A DNA stretch of 64,000 nucleotides from Prunella strophiata. Lineage: Eukaryota > Chordata > Aves > Passeriformes > Prunellidae. Location of the stretch: the NCBI GenBank assembly GCA_036583965.1, contig JAZBQD010000030.1:110062162-110126161 (forward strand), written 5' to 3'. Under the pieces are notes generated by a model. The model had not been told where the DNA came from and did not search any database. It worked only from the letters and a program-made list of their open reading frames with translations. The position numbers were made by a program, and so were the translations under genes. The first letter of the stretch is position 1. Each line of letters begins with the position of its first letter. Shown piece after piece: positions 34,114 to 47,016 of this stretch.

Positions 34114-36567
34114 CATTTCTATCAAGGCAACAGCAACCAGACCAGTGCTTTGCAGATCACAAATCCCATTACTGCTCCCAGCCTCAGGCCTTGGACACCA
34201 GCTGTAAAGTGAAACCCAGAGGAAGGTGCTGACCCTGTTGCAGGCAGATCAGAGGGTCCCAGGCTGAGAGAACATTTGAGTGTTGGGCTCTCCTTTGCCA
34301 AACACTGGGGAAAAGTGAATTGATTGCAGTGACCAGAATTGTGGGTTTTGTAGAGAAATTGGGAAGTCTTTGAGGCTTGGGAAGGTGCAGGAGCCCAGTG
34401 CTGACACTTTGGAAGTTTGTGGGCATTGGGCTGCCTCTGTCTTGCAGGATTTCCTACTCCACCAGAGCAAAGGGGAGCTAGAGAAAAACAAATGGGAGGT
34501 GCAGACGAGAGGGGGTGGAAGGCAGGATCTGTGTCAGACTGGCAGGAGCGAGGCCAGACGTGGTAAGAAGTGGGTGCTCTGAAAATTCCCCGTACATGTG
34601 TTTTGGGTGGGTTAATAGCTTGACTCAGCACAGAGGACAGACAGATTTCCTTCTCCAGCACAGCTTACGAGCACAGACCAAGGTTTTGATTCACACTTTG
34701 AGTGGGTTAGTTTCACAAGTCTTCTAGTGAGCCTTTGAAATTGGATAAGAGCAAAACCATAGTAAAAAGGGCTTCTTGCATTTCTGAGCACATAACTGCT
34801 GCTGTTTCATTATGATCTAATGTTTCATTGACCAAACCTTGGCTTGGGAAATAGCAGAGAGACGTGGTAAAATACGATCCCTGAATGACTGATATGTCAG
34901 GAAGAGGGGAAAAAATCGAGAACTGTGAAGCAAAAAACCTGGTATTTTTATAATTAAAGTGTGACCTTTTCCCTTTAAATTTATTACTGCTCTGAACCTG
35001 AAACTACCAAAAACTAAACAGTAGCAACAACAGTGCCTGGGGTGCCCCAGGAATGGAAATGTGATGCCAAATCCCTCATCCCAGGCTGATTTAGCCCAGG
35101 CTATAAATCTGGGCTCTTCATAGGTGGGATATTATTGGCCACTTCCCAGGCAGCCCTCGAGGATGCTGAGAATGGAGCAGATAAGCTGCATGGGCCACTT
35201 GGATGTGGCCCATCTGCACAAAGGACTGTCCAAACTTTAGCATAACTCAAACTTTTTCTGCTTCTGAGTTGTTTGTGGTTGTGGCCCGTTTCACAATGGG
35301 GATTGTCACCAGATACCCCAGTATGAACAGCTTAAATGCAGTCCAGAAAACCTACCCACTGCACCTCTGGCTTTTTAAACAACAGAGAGCTGAAACTCTC
35401 TGCAAAGGGCAAATGAGGACAGGAAAGCAGGAAAGTGGCTGTTTCTTGATGCCATTTTACTGCTAAATGCCCCTGTCTCTGGAAAACCAGTAGCTGCCTC
35501 CGTGAGCAAGGCACACATTCCTTTAGATAAGCTGAGAAAATAATCTTCCTGAACCCTAGCCAAACACGTTACAACTACTGCCTTGGTTGGTGTTTTAAAA
35601 GCTACCTGTATTTAAAACTTTCATGTAATTCCTTCACAGAGCAAGAGCCACCTGCAGCTGTGCCACCCAAGAGGGGGGAGCTGCAGGATAAAAACAAAAA
35701 CTACACGAGTTTCCAGCCCTTGTGACCATGACTGGGAAGTTTAGAAGTTTGATAGCACGCACTTCAAGAGCTCAGAAGGTGGAAAGCAAGGAGATGATCT
35801 GGTGTTTGTCATCTTCTAATATTTCCTAGCTTTTAAACCAACAAGGAGCCTTGCTTATTGTTTTGCAGAGCTGTCCAGCTGTTTTAAACTCTGCGACGAG
35901 CTTTAGAAAGTGGCTGAACCCGCCAACAAACTTCACGCATACCTGAAGAAATAATGAAATAAATCAAAAGCATGCCCCTAATGCCAATGCTGAGGCAAAA
36001 TAATGTTAAAAAAATAAATACAAAGAAAGTCTGCGAGACTGAAGTAATGGGTACAGGAATCCTGTTGTTGTTTTTTTGTTCCTACGCACATGCCTTTGGT
36101 GTGAGGCAGTGTTTGTACTTCGCTCACGGTGGCTGGGAACGTCACTGTCTGGCACTGTGCAGGTAATGAATTCAGGGCAGCTTACAGGTGGTGGCACAAG
36201 GCTGCACTTGTTTTTCTTCCCTTTTTGATTAAGCATGTTCATTCTGCTACCAAGGTCACGGCGTGTGACAGAGGGAGAAAAATGAAAGGGGGAAAGAACT
36301 GGGCAGTGAGAGGGGGGAATTAAGGAGTTCTGGAAAGTGAGTGCAGCAAGGTGTCTGCTGGAGGAGCTGACTTGGTGCCTGGGGAACTCAGGAGCCCTGT
36401 GTCCCAGGGAGCCCTCCCTATCAAAAGCCAGGTGCTCTTAGACCTTAGAAGATGGAGGCTTTCAGGGTGGTGTGGGGAAGAGCCAGGAATGTAGGTACAT
36501 GGTGTGGCCATGGGCTGGGCTCCACTTGTGTTTCCTGGCTGCTCCTTGCATTCAAAATTGGGGTATC

Positions 36568-36715
36568 AGATCACAGAATATTCTGAGTTGGAAGGGAATC
36601 ACGAGGATGAACAAGACCAAATTGTAAATGAATGGCCCATATGGGGATCAAAGCCACGTGAAGCTCATCAGAACCAAACCAGGTGGGGGTTCAGAGCATG
36701 AGGTCAGTGACTGTG
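36568..36715 (-). mobile_element. CR1 LINE 3' end with tRNA-like segment
   Basis: Starts agatcacagaatattctgagttggaaggga, continues with aatgaatggcccatatggggatcaaagccacg. The latter is the 'gaatggcccata...gggatcgaacc' block seen near the 3' end of a bird CR1 subfamily, resembling a tRNA T-arm read in antisense. Right end uncertain. Confidence 0.68.
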
Positions 36716-39365
36716 CTATTTCCCCCACCCCATTTACAGCCCTCATCTGTGACACAGGACTTCACACTTGAAGTGTCTGAAACTTGTAAACTGTATGTGC
36801 AGTTTTCCACATTTTTTCCCCCAAATATAAATCTATTTTCTTAATAGATACTCCATTAGAATCTGGAAGGTGATTCTTACTGAGATTTGTGTCTATGGTT
36901 GAGCTGGGGGGAAAGGGAAGAAATTTTGCTCAAAGAGGGTGAAAAAGGCACTCTACTTTTTCACTAGTTCCTGACCAAATCCAGAAAGTTTCCTTTAATC
37001 CAAAAGGTGCTCATGATTTCACAGTAGTTTCCTTGTTAGCAAATGGCTGGCTTCCTGCATGGGTTTTGTTGCAATGAATTTATTTGTTTAAAGAGTACAC
37101 ACCATGAAAGAAACATAGGAAGCTGAGGACACTTTACCATTAAAGAAATGCCACCTAACTGAAAGGGAAGTAGTTTTCAGTCAGGCTAAAGTTTACTACA
37201 CTTTAATTAACCTAGTCAAATGTAACTGAAGCAGCTGAAACAGCTGGGGCAAAAGGACAAACTAACCTGGCCCATGAGGGAAGGATTCAGCTCCTTTGTT
37301 GCTGCTGTTGAAGCCCTTGGGAGCTGTCTCAAGCCATGTTCCTTGAAGGTTTTTTTGCAGGCTGACTACTAACAAAATGTAAAGAGGAACCTGGAGCATT
37401 CCTGATAATTTCAAGGTAAAACAAAGTGGTTTAGTAAAAAAACAGAAAAAAAGTTAACCTTTCAGGGCTATGTCATAAATCATAAAAATATGATTCCTTT
37501 AGTCAAGTTTCAACACTACTTTAATTTTTCTGCCACCATTTGTTTTTCTTGTCATGGTTAGAACTCACAGAGTCACCTGGAAAGATTGGACATGATTTGT
37601 ACACAAATGAATAAGAAATTATTGGCCATGGGGACCACTAAACAGTCCCTAGACAGCCCTTCCCTCCTCACATCCCTCCTCCACAAATCCATGCTCTGGC
37701 AGATGAAAACACCTCAGCTCAGGAGCCAAAAATGCTCTGAGCCTCCAGAAAGGCAGGAGAAAGAGAGCAAATCTTCATTCCCAGTGGGGATGCTAGGAGG
37801 TGGATGATGCTCCAGGAAAGAAGGAGCCCTAGCCTCTCTGCAGTCTCACCTTCAGGGCAGCAGGAGGGTTTTCTCCTTTATTCTACATCCAATAACCAGC
37901 TTGACCTCAAGTAGAGAAGCAAGAGAAAAAAACCATGGAAATATGCAGGTCTTGCAGCCCCACATTCTCTCTTGATCTGTATTCCCCCAAGTGAGGAAGT
38001 GGGACAGGGATGGTTCTTGGGAAGAAAGGTGATTTTCCAGGCTGTTGTAGCCACTCATCAGAAACATGTGACGATTTAAACTGCACACATCAAGTGCTCA
38101 CAAATACAATCAGTGAATGGTAATTACCTTTCTTTGGTTGAAACCTGGAGGGACGCTAAAAAATGTGTGTCCAGGAGAGATTTTATAAAGCACACATCCT
38201 TTGTGTAAAACATGCTGGAGATTTAGGGTCCTGGCTTTCTATAAGACTTGCAATACTTGGTGGTTTTGGCCACTGAAATGAGAGGAGCCAGCTCTGCTAT
38301 TGTCAGTATTTCTGCTTCCTCTTTGTTCAAAACTGGAAAGGTGTGTGGAGGAGAAAAAAAAAAAGAGATTAAAGGTGAAACAACACACGGCAGGATGAGA
38401 GAGGATCATTAAAGTTTTGGGTGTAGTTTCAGGTTGTTTTTTACTTTATCTGAACCAGTTGTCCCACCCCTAATTACAACTGGTATTAACACATTCCTGG
38501 GTGTGGTCACTCGAAATTCTTAAGTGGGCAAAAATTTTCAGCTCTGCAATATGCCTAAGGTGTGTATCAGCAGACCACTTTAAATGGCCTGGTGTGGTCC
38601 TGCCAGCTTCTCCAACCAGCTTCTGACCCTGTGTTTGTTGTAGCTTTGGCACAGAAATGGTCACGTCATTGCTTTTTACTGAGCCCCGAGCCTTAGTCAG
38701 CACCTCAGTGGGCCCTGTTCTCCCAGCCACAGCTCAGATGCTCAGATAAAGCTCTCCAGCTCCAACACAGTCCTACAGAAGGAGCAAAGGGATCAGAGCA
38801 GCTCCCACTGCATTTTCACTGGGAGTCTGCAGGGTTTGTTTAATCTCAGGTTGCACTGCTGGTGGTGTTTTCTGTCTTCTCCATGTTGGTGGGTTTTTCT
38901 CAAGGCAGTTCACAGAGCAGATGGTGCAGTGAGACTCTCTGGCTCACCAGGGGCTTTTATCTTGTGTCCTGGGACCTGCTGTAAATCACAGCCATGTGAG
39001 ACAGCAGTTACAGTACAGGAGCGCACAAAACCTACTCTGGGCAATTTGGGAGCTTGTAAGCCACCAGCAGACTAATCTGACTCCAAAACACAGAGATTCT
39101 GCCTCTTCTGACTCCACAAAGAGCAAGGAATATTTGGAAAACTTTCCCAACAAGCCCAGATAACCTGCTGCTTTTCAAAATTGTTACCAACTATATGGAT
39201 ATTTAAAACTTACTGTAAAAATACAGACATTCAGTGGAACTGGACTGAAAGTCAAGAGCAACTGACGCATCATCCAACAGCACAAGCTACATTACTGGTT
39301 CATACTGGATGAGTACAGGAAGCCTCAAAAATTCAGGTTCTGCACTTGTTCTGCTGAGCATCCCA
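36716..39365. other. Intergenic, nothing recognised
   Basis: AT-rich unique-looking sequence with short chance ORFs. A small A-rich run lies at about 38352-38363. No gene, RNA or mobile element supported. Confidence 0.6.
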
Positions 39366-39590
39366 AACTTAGATTGGATATTATGAAAAATTTCACCACG
39401 AAAAGGGTTCTCAAGCACTGGAAAGGGTTGCCCAAGGTAGTGGTGGTCACCATCTCTGAAGGTATTTAAAAGATGTGTAGGTGTGGAACCTTGTTTAGTG
39501 GAGGCCTTGGCAGTGCTGGGATAAAGGTTGGATTCAATGATCCTAAAGGTCTTTTCCAACTTAAGCAATTCTATCATTTTATGATTCTGT
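39366..39590 (+). mobile_element. CR1 LINE 3' end, plus strand
   Basis: Order matches CR1 sense: acttagattggatattatgaaaaatttc, tgcccaaggtagtggtggtcacc, tctctgaaggtatttaaaag, ggttggattcaatgatcctaaagg, and terminal attctatcattttatgattctgt. One of the clearest copies. Confidence 0.9.
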
Positions 39591-41091
39591 ACTGCGTGGG
39601 AAGCCTCTGGGGGAACTCCAGGTTCATCAGAAGTGCAGCTGTGCCAACACAAAGAGAATATTAGGTCAAACCCTCACTATTAAATCAGGCATTTACACCC
39701 TCAAAGTGAAGCCCAACTGCATGGCTCGGGTCTGAGTTGAGCTCATGCAGTTTGAGTAAAAACCCAAACAGCTTTGCAGCTAAAAGCCTGGAGGCTGAGC
39801 AGGGTGGAGAGCAGACCTGAACAGTCTCAATTCCATATTCAGAGGGGCAGGGATGAAATCCCACCCTAGTGACAGAGGAACACTTGTGGCAGAGGGGATG
39901 GGAACCCTCATCTTCCATTAAGTGGAGGTTTTAAGTTGTCATGCAAAGTGAAACGTCAGCAGGAGAAACTGAGCTGTGCCCTACTTGCTCCCTTTGCTCC
40001 TGGCTGTCATCTCATACGTTCAGGACAGTCATCTAAAGGACACAAGGTGCAGGGTCAAACTCCTTTGCATGGAGAAAAGGAAAATATCAGATCTCCTGCA
40101 CTTCAGATAAATGATGTGACTGCTGGGCCATTAGATAAGGGAGCACATCTGCTCCTCCAACATCCCAGGAAATGAGTTCTTCACTTCTTTTGTGACATAA
40201 AAGAAAAATGTTTTACCTGGGACTGATGCTATTGATGTCCAGCATCCAGCAATTCTTCTGGTTTACTGTGTTGCAGGAGAATTGAAAACACAATGGGGCC
40301 TAAACACTTTCCTCAAGTCTTTTTTTTTTTTTTTTGGTCATCAGACTAGGGAAAAACTGTTTATTCACACTTTTAAAAGGTAAATAGGAAGTCTTACGCT
40401 CTAAGTGCTAAAAAAATAATCCTGTAGAAATTCTAAAAAGAATAAGTGAAAGAATATCAAAGAATATTAAAGAATAAGTGAAACTTTTTGCTTTCTTTAT
40501 TCACCTTCTCCCTACATTTTTTTATTCCAAACTGCTTGTATTAGTTAAATTCTGCAAGCTTCCAACTTATTTTTCAAGGTTATGCTTTGAATACTTGGTG
40601 CCAAACACCTGATAATTTAGGCCTGTGATTGAGACTGGCGACATTAAGCAGAGGTACTGGGCTCAAGGTTGCACTGTGCTTTATACAGACCTATAAAAAA
40701 AGAAATCTGACAGGTGGGGAGGGTTTCAGGCTGCCTGGAGGTGATACAATTTTCTGCTTTCAAAATGCTTGATAGTGATTCTTTTATTCAAGAAAAGAAT
40801 TTGCATGAGTTGCTTCTATGAAAGAGAAGGCACAGCAACATAATAAAGGAGACAGAAACATGGACAGCTCATTGTGGTAAACTCCTTGCTATTAAAATAA
40901 ATAAAAAAGCTTGAGGTTTGTGGGACTCACACCTCACAAGATTATTCTGGCAGAAGGCTCACCAAGAACAGCACATTAGAAAACCAAGAGCTCTTTCTTG
41001 TTATGGCAACAAGAACAACAGCAACAAATGAATTCAAGCTCTAGATAAACCAGAAAGGTTATCTTTCTTTTAAGAGCCATCCTTGCCATAG
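39591..41091. other. Intergenic, nothing recognised
   Basis: T16 run at 40320-40335 and a small internal repeat (agaataagtgaaagaatatc, 40438-40485). No gene seen. Confidence 0.6.
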
Positions 41092-41275
41092 ATCACAGAA
41101 TCACAAAGTCATTAAGGTTGAAAAAGACCTCTGAGATCATCGAGTCCAACCTGTGCTTGATCACCACTTTCAGCCAGCCCAGAGCACTGAGTGCCAGGTC
41201 CAGTTGTTCCTTGGACACATCCAGGGATGGGGACTCCAAACCTCCCCAGGCAGCTCCTTCCCAGGCTGGAAATTG
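41092..41275 (-). mobile_element. CR1 LINE 3' end, minus strand
   Basis: atcacagaatcacaaagtc then ttgaaaaagacctctgagatcatcgagtccaacc, then ggacacatccagggatggggactcc and cctccccaggcagc: a textbook antisense CR1 3' region. Confidence 0.92.
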
Positions 41276-44200
41276 CCAAGGTTGAAAGATACAATGCTTG
41301 CCTGGCCAGTGAGAACTCTGTTCACCAGAGGTGTTCACCCAAGGTGTACAAATAATATTATCAAATGAATGAAGGTCAGGATAGAGTAGATTAGAGTGGG
41401 GGAGGTCCTGGCTAAAACAGGTTCTGGGACGTGTTGAGTTCAGACACTTGAAAGCCTCCCTGTGGTACCAACCAATGCCTGGCCTGATGAGTTCAACAAG
41501 GTCCTCCTGCTTTGTGTCCTCCCAAGTGCACCCAAAGGCTGCTTCCCAAGGCCCTCAGCTGGAATCCAGCCCCACATCCACACACCTGCCCTCCTGAGGA
41601 GCCAGCACCATTAAGGGAGGGAAATGGCAGGACAGTTGCTGTCTAAAGCACACCCCACACTTCCCTTTGAGCAGCACAGAGGTTTCAGCTGCTGTGCTCT
41701 TCTTCCTGCCCTCCTGCTGCCAGCCCGCATTTCAATCCAGGGAAGTAACTCACCAGGGATGAGGAGAGAGGGAGGGGGAGCCCAGTCATGTTCAAAAGCT
41801 CCCCCTCCTCTCTCTTATCAGCTGTTTTCTACATCCTTTCCATGGGTTTTGTCTTGCCTTCACCCAGTTTTTTGAGAGGATGCAGTGCCAGGAGTTCCCA
41901 AAGCTCTGGGGTTCTGCCGTGCCCTGTGAATCCCGCTGCTCTCCCAGTGACGTACCAGGGCACGTCAGAGCTCAGCCAGCCACTGCTTTCCTCCTCAAAG
42001 GTTATCCACCAGCACAGAGGGATTTCCTTAAATGACTGCTACAAGTCTCAATTAGCAACTTCTGAAGCATGAAGGGCTTTTTTTCCATTCCTTTCTGAAG
42101 GGGGGGACTTGTGTTACTGTCAGCAAGGTCAGAGTCTCCATCCTTTCCCAGCAGAACTTGTGACTCTGCCCAGCCTCCTCCCAAGCCAAGGAGACACAGG
42201 TCTGTCCACTGCAAATTTTTCCAAGGAAAGCCTGGATGCAGCAAAAGGTGACCCTGAAGACAATTCTCTCATTGTGTATGATTTCTTTTTAATCAAACCA
42301 GTGTAGTTCAGCCCCTTACAGGGACTGCAGGTGGGGTTTGCAGCAGTCGCTCCGGGCTCCCGTTATCGTCAGCGAGGAGAAGCAGGATTTTCCATGGTGT
42401 GTGTCATCTGATCTCTGTCAGACCTCTACATGAGGATGAGACAAACTGTGTCCCAGAAATGTGCGCACTTCTCCCCTCTTTCCACAAGCAGCCAACTCAG
42501 CTGTAAATGTCCACTTTTGGTGTTTGCTTCTTATTTGTTCCCATACACAGATGCTTTCAAAGAAAATAGGAATTTTCCTCTCTCCCTCTTTTCTTTCCCC
42601 TATTTAAAAATCCCTTCTCATCTGCTGTTGCTTGGAAGATCTCTGGGTCACCTGTTGGATTCCAGCCTATGAAATTTATGGGATTAACTCTTTGCCTTTT
42701 TGCCCTTTTTGTTGTGGTATGGGAACCCCAAATCCAGGTGACTGGTTGCCATTTGGTTGCATGGCATTCTTTGAAGAAACAGGTATTTGAGCCTTGCTGC
42801 AACAGCTATGTTTCAGTTGGGAAAAAGAAAATCTTGTTTGCCTTGAAGGATTTTGCCTCTTTGACACATTGAATACATAATTGCATTCTGTTACAAATTG
42901 GGGCACTGCTACAAAAATAAATTGTGACTGTTTGGCAGTCAGTCTGCTCCTTCTCATCCCCATCTCTGTGGCAGACAGCTGGATCCTCACTGGGAGCCTG
43001 GTGAGCTTTAGAAGAGGGTTTCCACCTGGTATTTACACATTATTATGGCCATGATTTAGTGCTGACCCTAATCCAAAGGGGCTTCTCATGAGCTGAACCT
43101 TAATCAGAGGCTACTTGTGAGCTGGAGACTGGGCATGTTTTAGGAACTTTTCTGAATGAGGACCACCACACTACTCCTCTTCTCCTCACTGCTTTTTGCT
43201 GTCAGTGTTTCTACTCCCCACGGGTGCTGGGAAAGACATGTCCTTGCTCTCAGTCAGGGATGATATCACCTGCCCTTAGCAATGTTATTCCCTTTCCTGC
43301 TGAGCTTAGGCAATACTCTAACATGCCTAAACAGTGCATCCACAACAAGGAATGGCATCATCTTGCTTTCAAAACAAACTCGTGGTGGGTGGAATTAGCT
43401 ATGCCAAATCTGGGCTGATTGATAAAGATCAGCCAAGAAATTTCTTCAGCTCTTCTGTCATTCACCTCTGGTCACCCTCATTTTAGAGAGGTAGGAGCTG
43501 GTTGTGCTCTGGCTTCACACTGCTGAGGCAAAGGAGAACTGTTGGTGTTGCTATGTTTTTTTAGTCAAATGTTCATTTAAATGGATAATGAACCAGGGAA
43601 AAAAGGGGGCATTTCTACATCACCTGATGTGATTGTACCTAATCTGTCTACTCAGTCTACCTTTGTGTCTGCCCTTAATGCAAATCTATCTGCTCCTGTG
43701 AACAACAAAAACCACAGAACACCTACCTGTAGCCTGTCCTGGGCACATTCAGACATATTATTTCTTTTCTAAGCTGAAAGAATGTCTGAGTAAAGGGAAG
43801 AGCATTCCCTTTGTGTACAGTTTGCATGAGTTTTGCTGCCTGATCTTGTACGTGTGTCCAGTTTTTCAGAAATAGGTGAGTAATTTCAAAGACACTGTCA
43901 GCTCATCACATCACTGCCTGGGTGGTATGTAACATCATGAATGAGTACACACCTGGGTTATGGGGTGTGGTTTCCCTCCCCTTTTGTGGAAAACCCACTC
44001 AAATTGTGAAGCTTCTCCTGTAAAGAGAAGGCCAGAAGGCTGAAGAGAGGAATCTGGGCAAGAAGATGGTGAGTGAGATCTGTAAAGAGAGCAGAGTGAG
44101 GCCTGGGAGACTGCAGGGGAGATTAGGAACATGAGCAGGGCAGGAAAGAATACAGGGATTAGGAGGACAGCTCATGGAGGTGAGGCAGAGTGGCTGTTCT

Positions 44201-45800
44201 GAGTCTGAGCAAGGATGGAGGAGGGGATGTCTAGGAAGGGAGTGGAGATGGGATCACTGGGAGAGAGCTGAGGTTTTCCCCAAGATTTTGAGAGAAAAAC
44301 CTGAGGATGGGTGAGGTTATCAGAGTGCAGAGGTTACCCAGGGAAGCAGAGATTTACTGGTGTTCAGTGGCACAAGGCTGGCAGGCCCCAGTGAATGCAG
44401 CAAGGCTGGCTTGTCTTCTCATTCAAAAACCAGGAGCTGGATGAAGACAGGGTTTAGGCATGGGGCAAAGGCTGGTGCCTGTGAATTGAGTGGTTATTAC
44501 TCAGCTTGTGAGACCTTAGATGGCAGAGAAAATCAGCTCCAAGGCTGATGGATCTGGCTCAGGAAAGGATGTCTGGAATGGTGAGGATTTTGGCTCATCA
44601 CAGGAGAGAACAACTAAGAGAGAGAGAAAGATGGGGCTGAAACAAAGATGTTTGCTGACCTCTCATTCTTCTTCCCAGCTCCAGGATGTCAAACCAGCAG
44701 AGAGCAAGAAGAAAAGCATGTAATGCCCTGAGAAAATAGCCCTCCTTGGCACAGCCAGCACAGCCTCCTGAAAAAATGCTAATTTCTTTTCTTTTTGGTT
44801 GTGTATAACTCTGTATCCAAGATGTATGAAATACATGTATTTTTCAGTGTATCTAACATGGATCTTAAAGTACATGAAAGTGCATTAATTCCCTTGAAGG
44901 AAGCAGTCAGAATGTCAAACATCTTTTGTCCAGGATCATGTTTTAGTAACAGAACTCTGTTGCAGCCTATTCTGCAAAGCTCTTGTTAAGATGCTAAAAA
45001 GTGGCTGAAGCCCAGAAGTAATCAGCTGTTCCTTTGGTTTGGCTACAAGTGGAAGCACTGGGATTTACCTAGCAGACAAGCTGGGGTTTTTTTAATTCAG
45101 CTGAATTTGATGGTTTCTGTCCTTAAACATACTGAGCACTGGGAAGGCTCAGGCTCTGAGAGCTTCCAGTCTGAGTGTCAAAAATGGAATATTCGTTCAT
45201 TTTCTCTCTTGCTGGTTCCCCACCTTTAATTGGACTTTTGTGAAGCTGGACAAGCCCCCACTGCATGTGCCCTGATACATTAATGATGGGGAGTTTGGGA
45301 AAAGCTGTGAAAAAATCATTTTCTGACACACAAAGCCCAGTGCCAGTGGGCACAGAACAGGTCAGAGACCAAGCAGCAGTGCACTGCCCACCTTGTGAGC
45401 TGAGTGAGTAAGACACTGTGGAGCAGGCAATTAATTGAGTGTTTCCCAATGCAGACACACGAGGGTGATGAAGAAAGGCTGCACAGGTGGCCTTAATCAC
45501 AGCATTTCCTAACTTTGGACTCTGCACCTCCACAAACATTGTTTTTAGGGGTGTACTTCGTGCTGTAAGGAGCTGGTTCTGAAGAACACAGGTCAGCTGT
45601 GTGAGCAAGATTTCTCTGGTGTGAGAGCAGGCTTTGCACAAAGACCACTCTGCAGGCAAGGCTGCAGGCACTGGTTAAGGAGCTGATAATTTCCATAGAA
45701 ACACCTCACATCAGGGAGGTGAGCTAAGGAAAGAACTTGCTTTTAAAGAAGATGGACCCCTCTTCCTGTGGTCTTTTCATCTGTCAGAGTCCTGAGGGTC
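41276..45800. other. Intergenic, nothing recognised
   Basis: Includes a purine-rich, GA-dominated plus-strand block at about 44020-44650. ORFs on both strands up to about 180 codons look random. No gene supported. Confidence 0.55.
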
Positions 45801-46333
45801 TGTCATGGTTTATCCCCAGCCAGAAGCTCAGCCCTCATTTACTCCCCACAGTGGGCTGGGGAAAGAATTGGAAGGGTAAAAGTGAAAAAACTGGGTTGAG
45901 ATAAAGGCATTTTAACAGGTAAAGCAAAAGCTGTGCATTTCAGAAAAGCAAAATGTGGAATTCATTCCCCACTTGCCACGGGCAGGCAGGTGTTCAGCCG
46001 CCCCCAGGACAGCAGGGATCCATCACAGCTAACAGTGACTTGGGAAGACAAATTAACCACTCCAAACATCTCCCCCTTCCTTCTTCTCCCCCAGTTCTCC
46101 ATGCTGAGCATGGCCCCATGTGGTGTGGGACATCCCTGGGGTTCTGGATGTGTCCCCTCCCCTCTCCTCTCTGGGCTGAGGGACAGAAAAAGCCTCAGCT
46201 CTGTGTGAGAGCTGCTCAGCAACAGCTGAAACACCCCTGTGCTCCCAGCACTGCCTCCAGCACCAACCCAAAACACAGCCCCACACCAGCCTCTGCAGAG
46301 AAAATCAACTCTACCCCAGCCCAAACCAGCACA
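45801..46333 (-). mobile_element. Solo LTR of an avian endogenous retrovirus
   Basis: Plus strand runs from tgtcatggtttatccccagcc to ccaaaccagcaca, the reverse complement of an LTR that begins TGTGCTGG and ends CATGACA. Internal marks such as gggtaaaagtgaaaaaactgggttgagataaagg and ggcaggcaggtgttcagcc match this well-known neoavian LTR. No internal retroviral genes lie on either side, so it is a solo LTR. The 5-bp flanks (gggtc / gggct) are not a clean target duplication. Confidence 0.9.
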
Positions 46334-46837
46334 GGGCTCTTAGTGATCCTTGATAGCCCTGACCAGTCTCCCCAGGAGCTGCCCCCACACCCTGGCCATG
46401 GGTTCTGGAGTCTCATTTCAGCCCCACCTGGGGCTTCTAGTCCCCTCCTGGCCTAAGGTTTAGGTGTGGCTCTCTCCAGCCTTGTCTCTTGGGTAGCCCT
46501 GGGGTCTGTAGGCATCCTGCCTCCAGCCCTGCCCTCAGCTTTGTCTCCTTCAGCTCCTGAGTGGATCCTGACCTGCCCCATCCCCTCACTCTGCTGGCCA
46601 CTGTCCATGGACCTCCAGAACCCCCCAGGTCTGTGTGCCATGTGTGGATCCTGCAGGATGGTACCTCCTGTCACCCAGGGCATGGACAGTGCTGGGGTCA
46701 CCCCAGCTGCCTGGTCCCTTCTCTGCATCCTGATGTCCTCCACTGAAATGGGAAATGGCACAAAACTCCTCAAGTTTTTTTATGGGCTCTTCATCCTCAA
46801 GCTTGTCCTGGTACCCTCTGAGGAAACATTTTATGAA
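46334..46837. other. Intergenic, C/T-rich, nothing recognised
   Basis: Pyrimidine-rich sequence with overlapping frames on both strands (155 codons plus, 166 minus). Not protein-like; may be part of an unrecognised older repeat. Confidence 0.45.
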
Positions 46838-47016
46838 GGTTGGGATATGTTGGATACCAGGAAAAGACCAAGGAACCCTTCCCTGGAGGTGTCCAAGGCC
46901 AGGCTGGCCAGGGCTCTGATCAGCCTGTGTTAGTGGGAGGTGTCCCTGCCCATGGCAGAGGGTTGGAACAAGATGATCTTTAAGGTCCCCTCCAACCCAA
47001 AATATCCTATGATTCT
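46838..47016 (+). mobile_element. CR1 LINE 3' end, plus strand
   Basis: ggttgggatatgttggatacc, ttccctggaggtgtccaaggccaggctgg, ggcagagggttggaacaagatgatc, ttaaggtcccctccaacccaa and terminal atcctatgattct follow CR1 sense order with little decay. Probably a younger copy. Confidence 0.92.

Larger units (their letters stand above)
28391..36567. other. Intergenic, candidate regulatory patches, no gene seen
   Basis: 28430-28990 and 32770-33290 are AT-rich, repeat-free and dense in homeobox-like cores (taattaca, aattaac, cccattaattac) and look like conserved non-coding sequence; this is appearance only. Also present are a triplicated 12-mer (attgcctcagaa, about 30886-30921), a CA repeat (30982-31014), and a T42 run (34072-34113). 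ORFs up to 179 codons are not protein-like. Confidence 0.5.

Noticed and set aside
34122..34661. 179-codon minus-strand ORF next to the T42 run
   Set aside because: Random-looking composition and overlapped by two other open frames on the same strand.
45123..45671. 182-codon minus-strand ORF
   Set aside because: No recognisable domain, no splice or promoter context, and other frames in the region are equally open.
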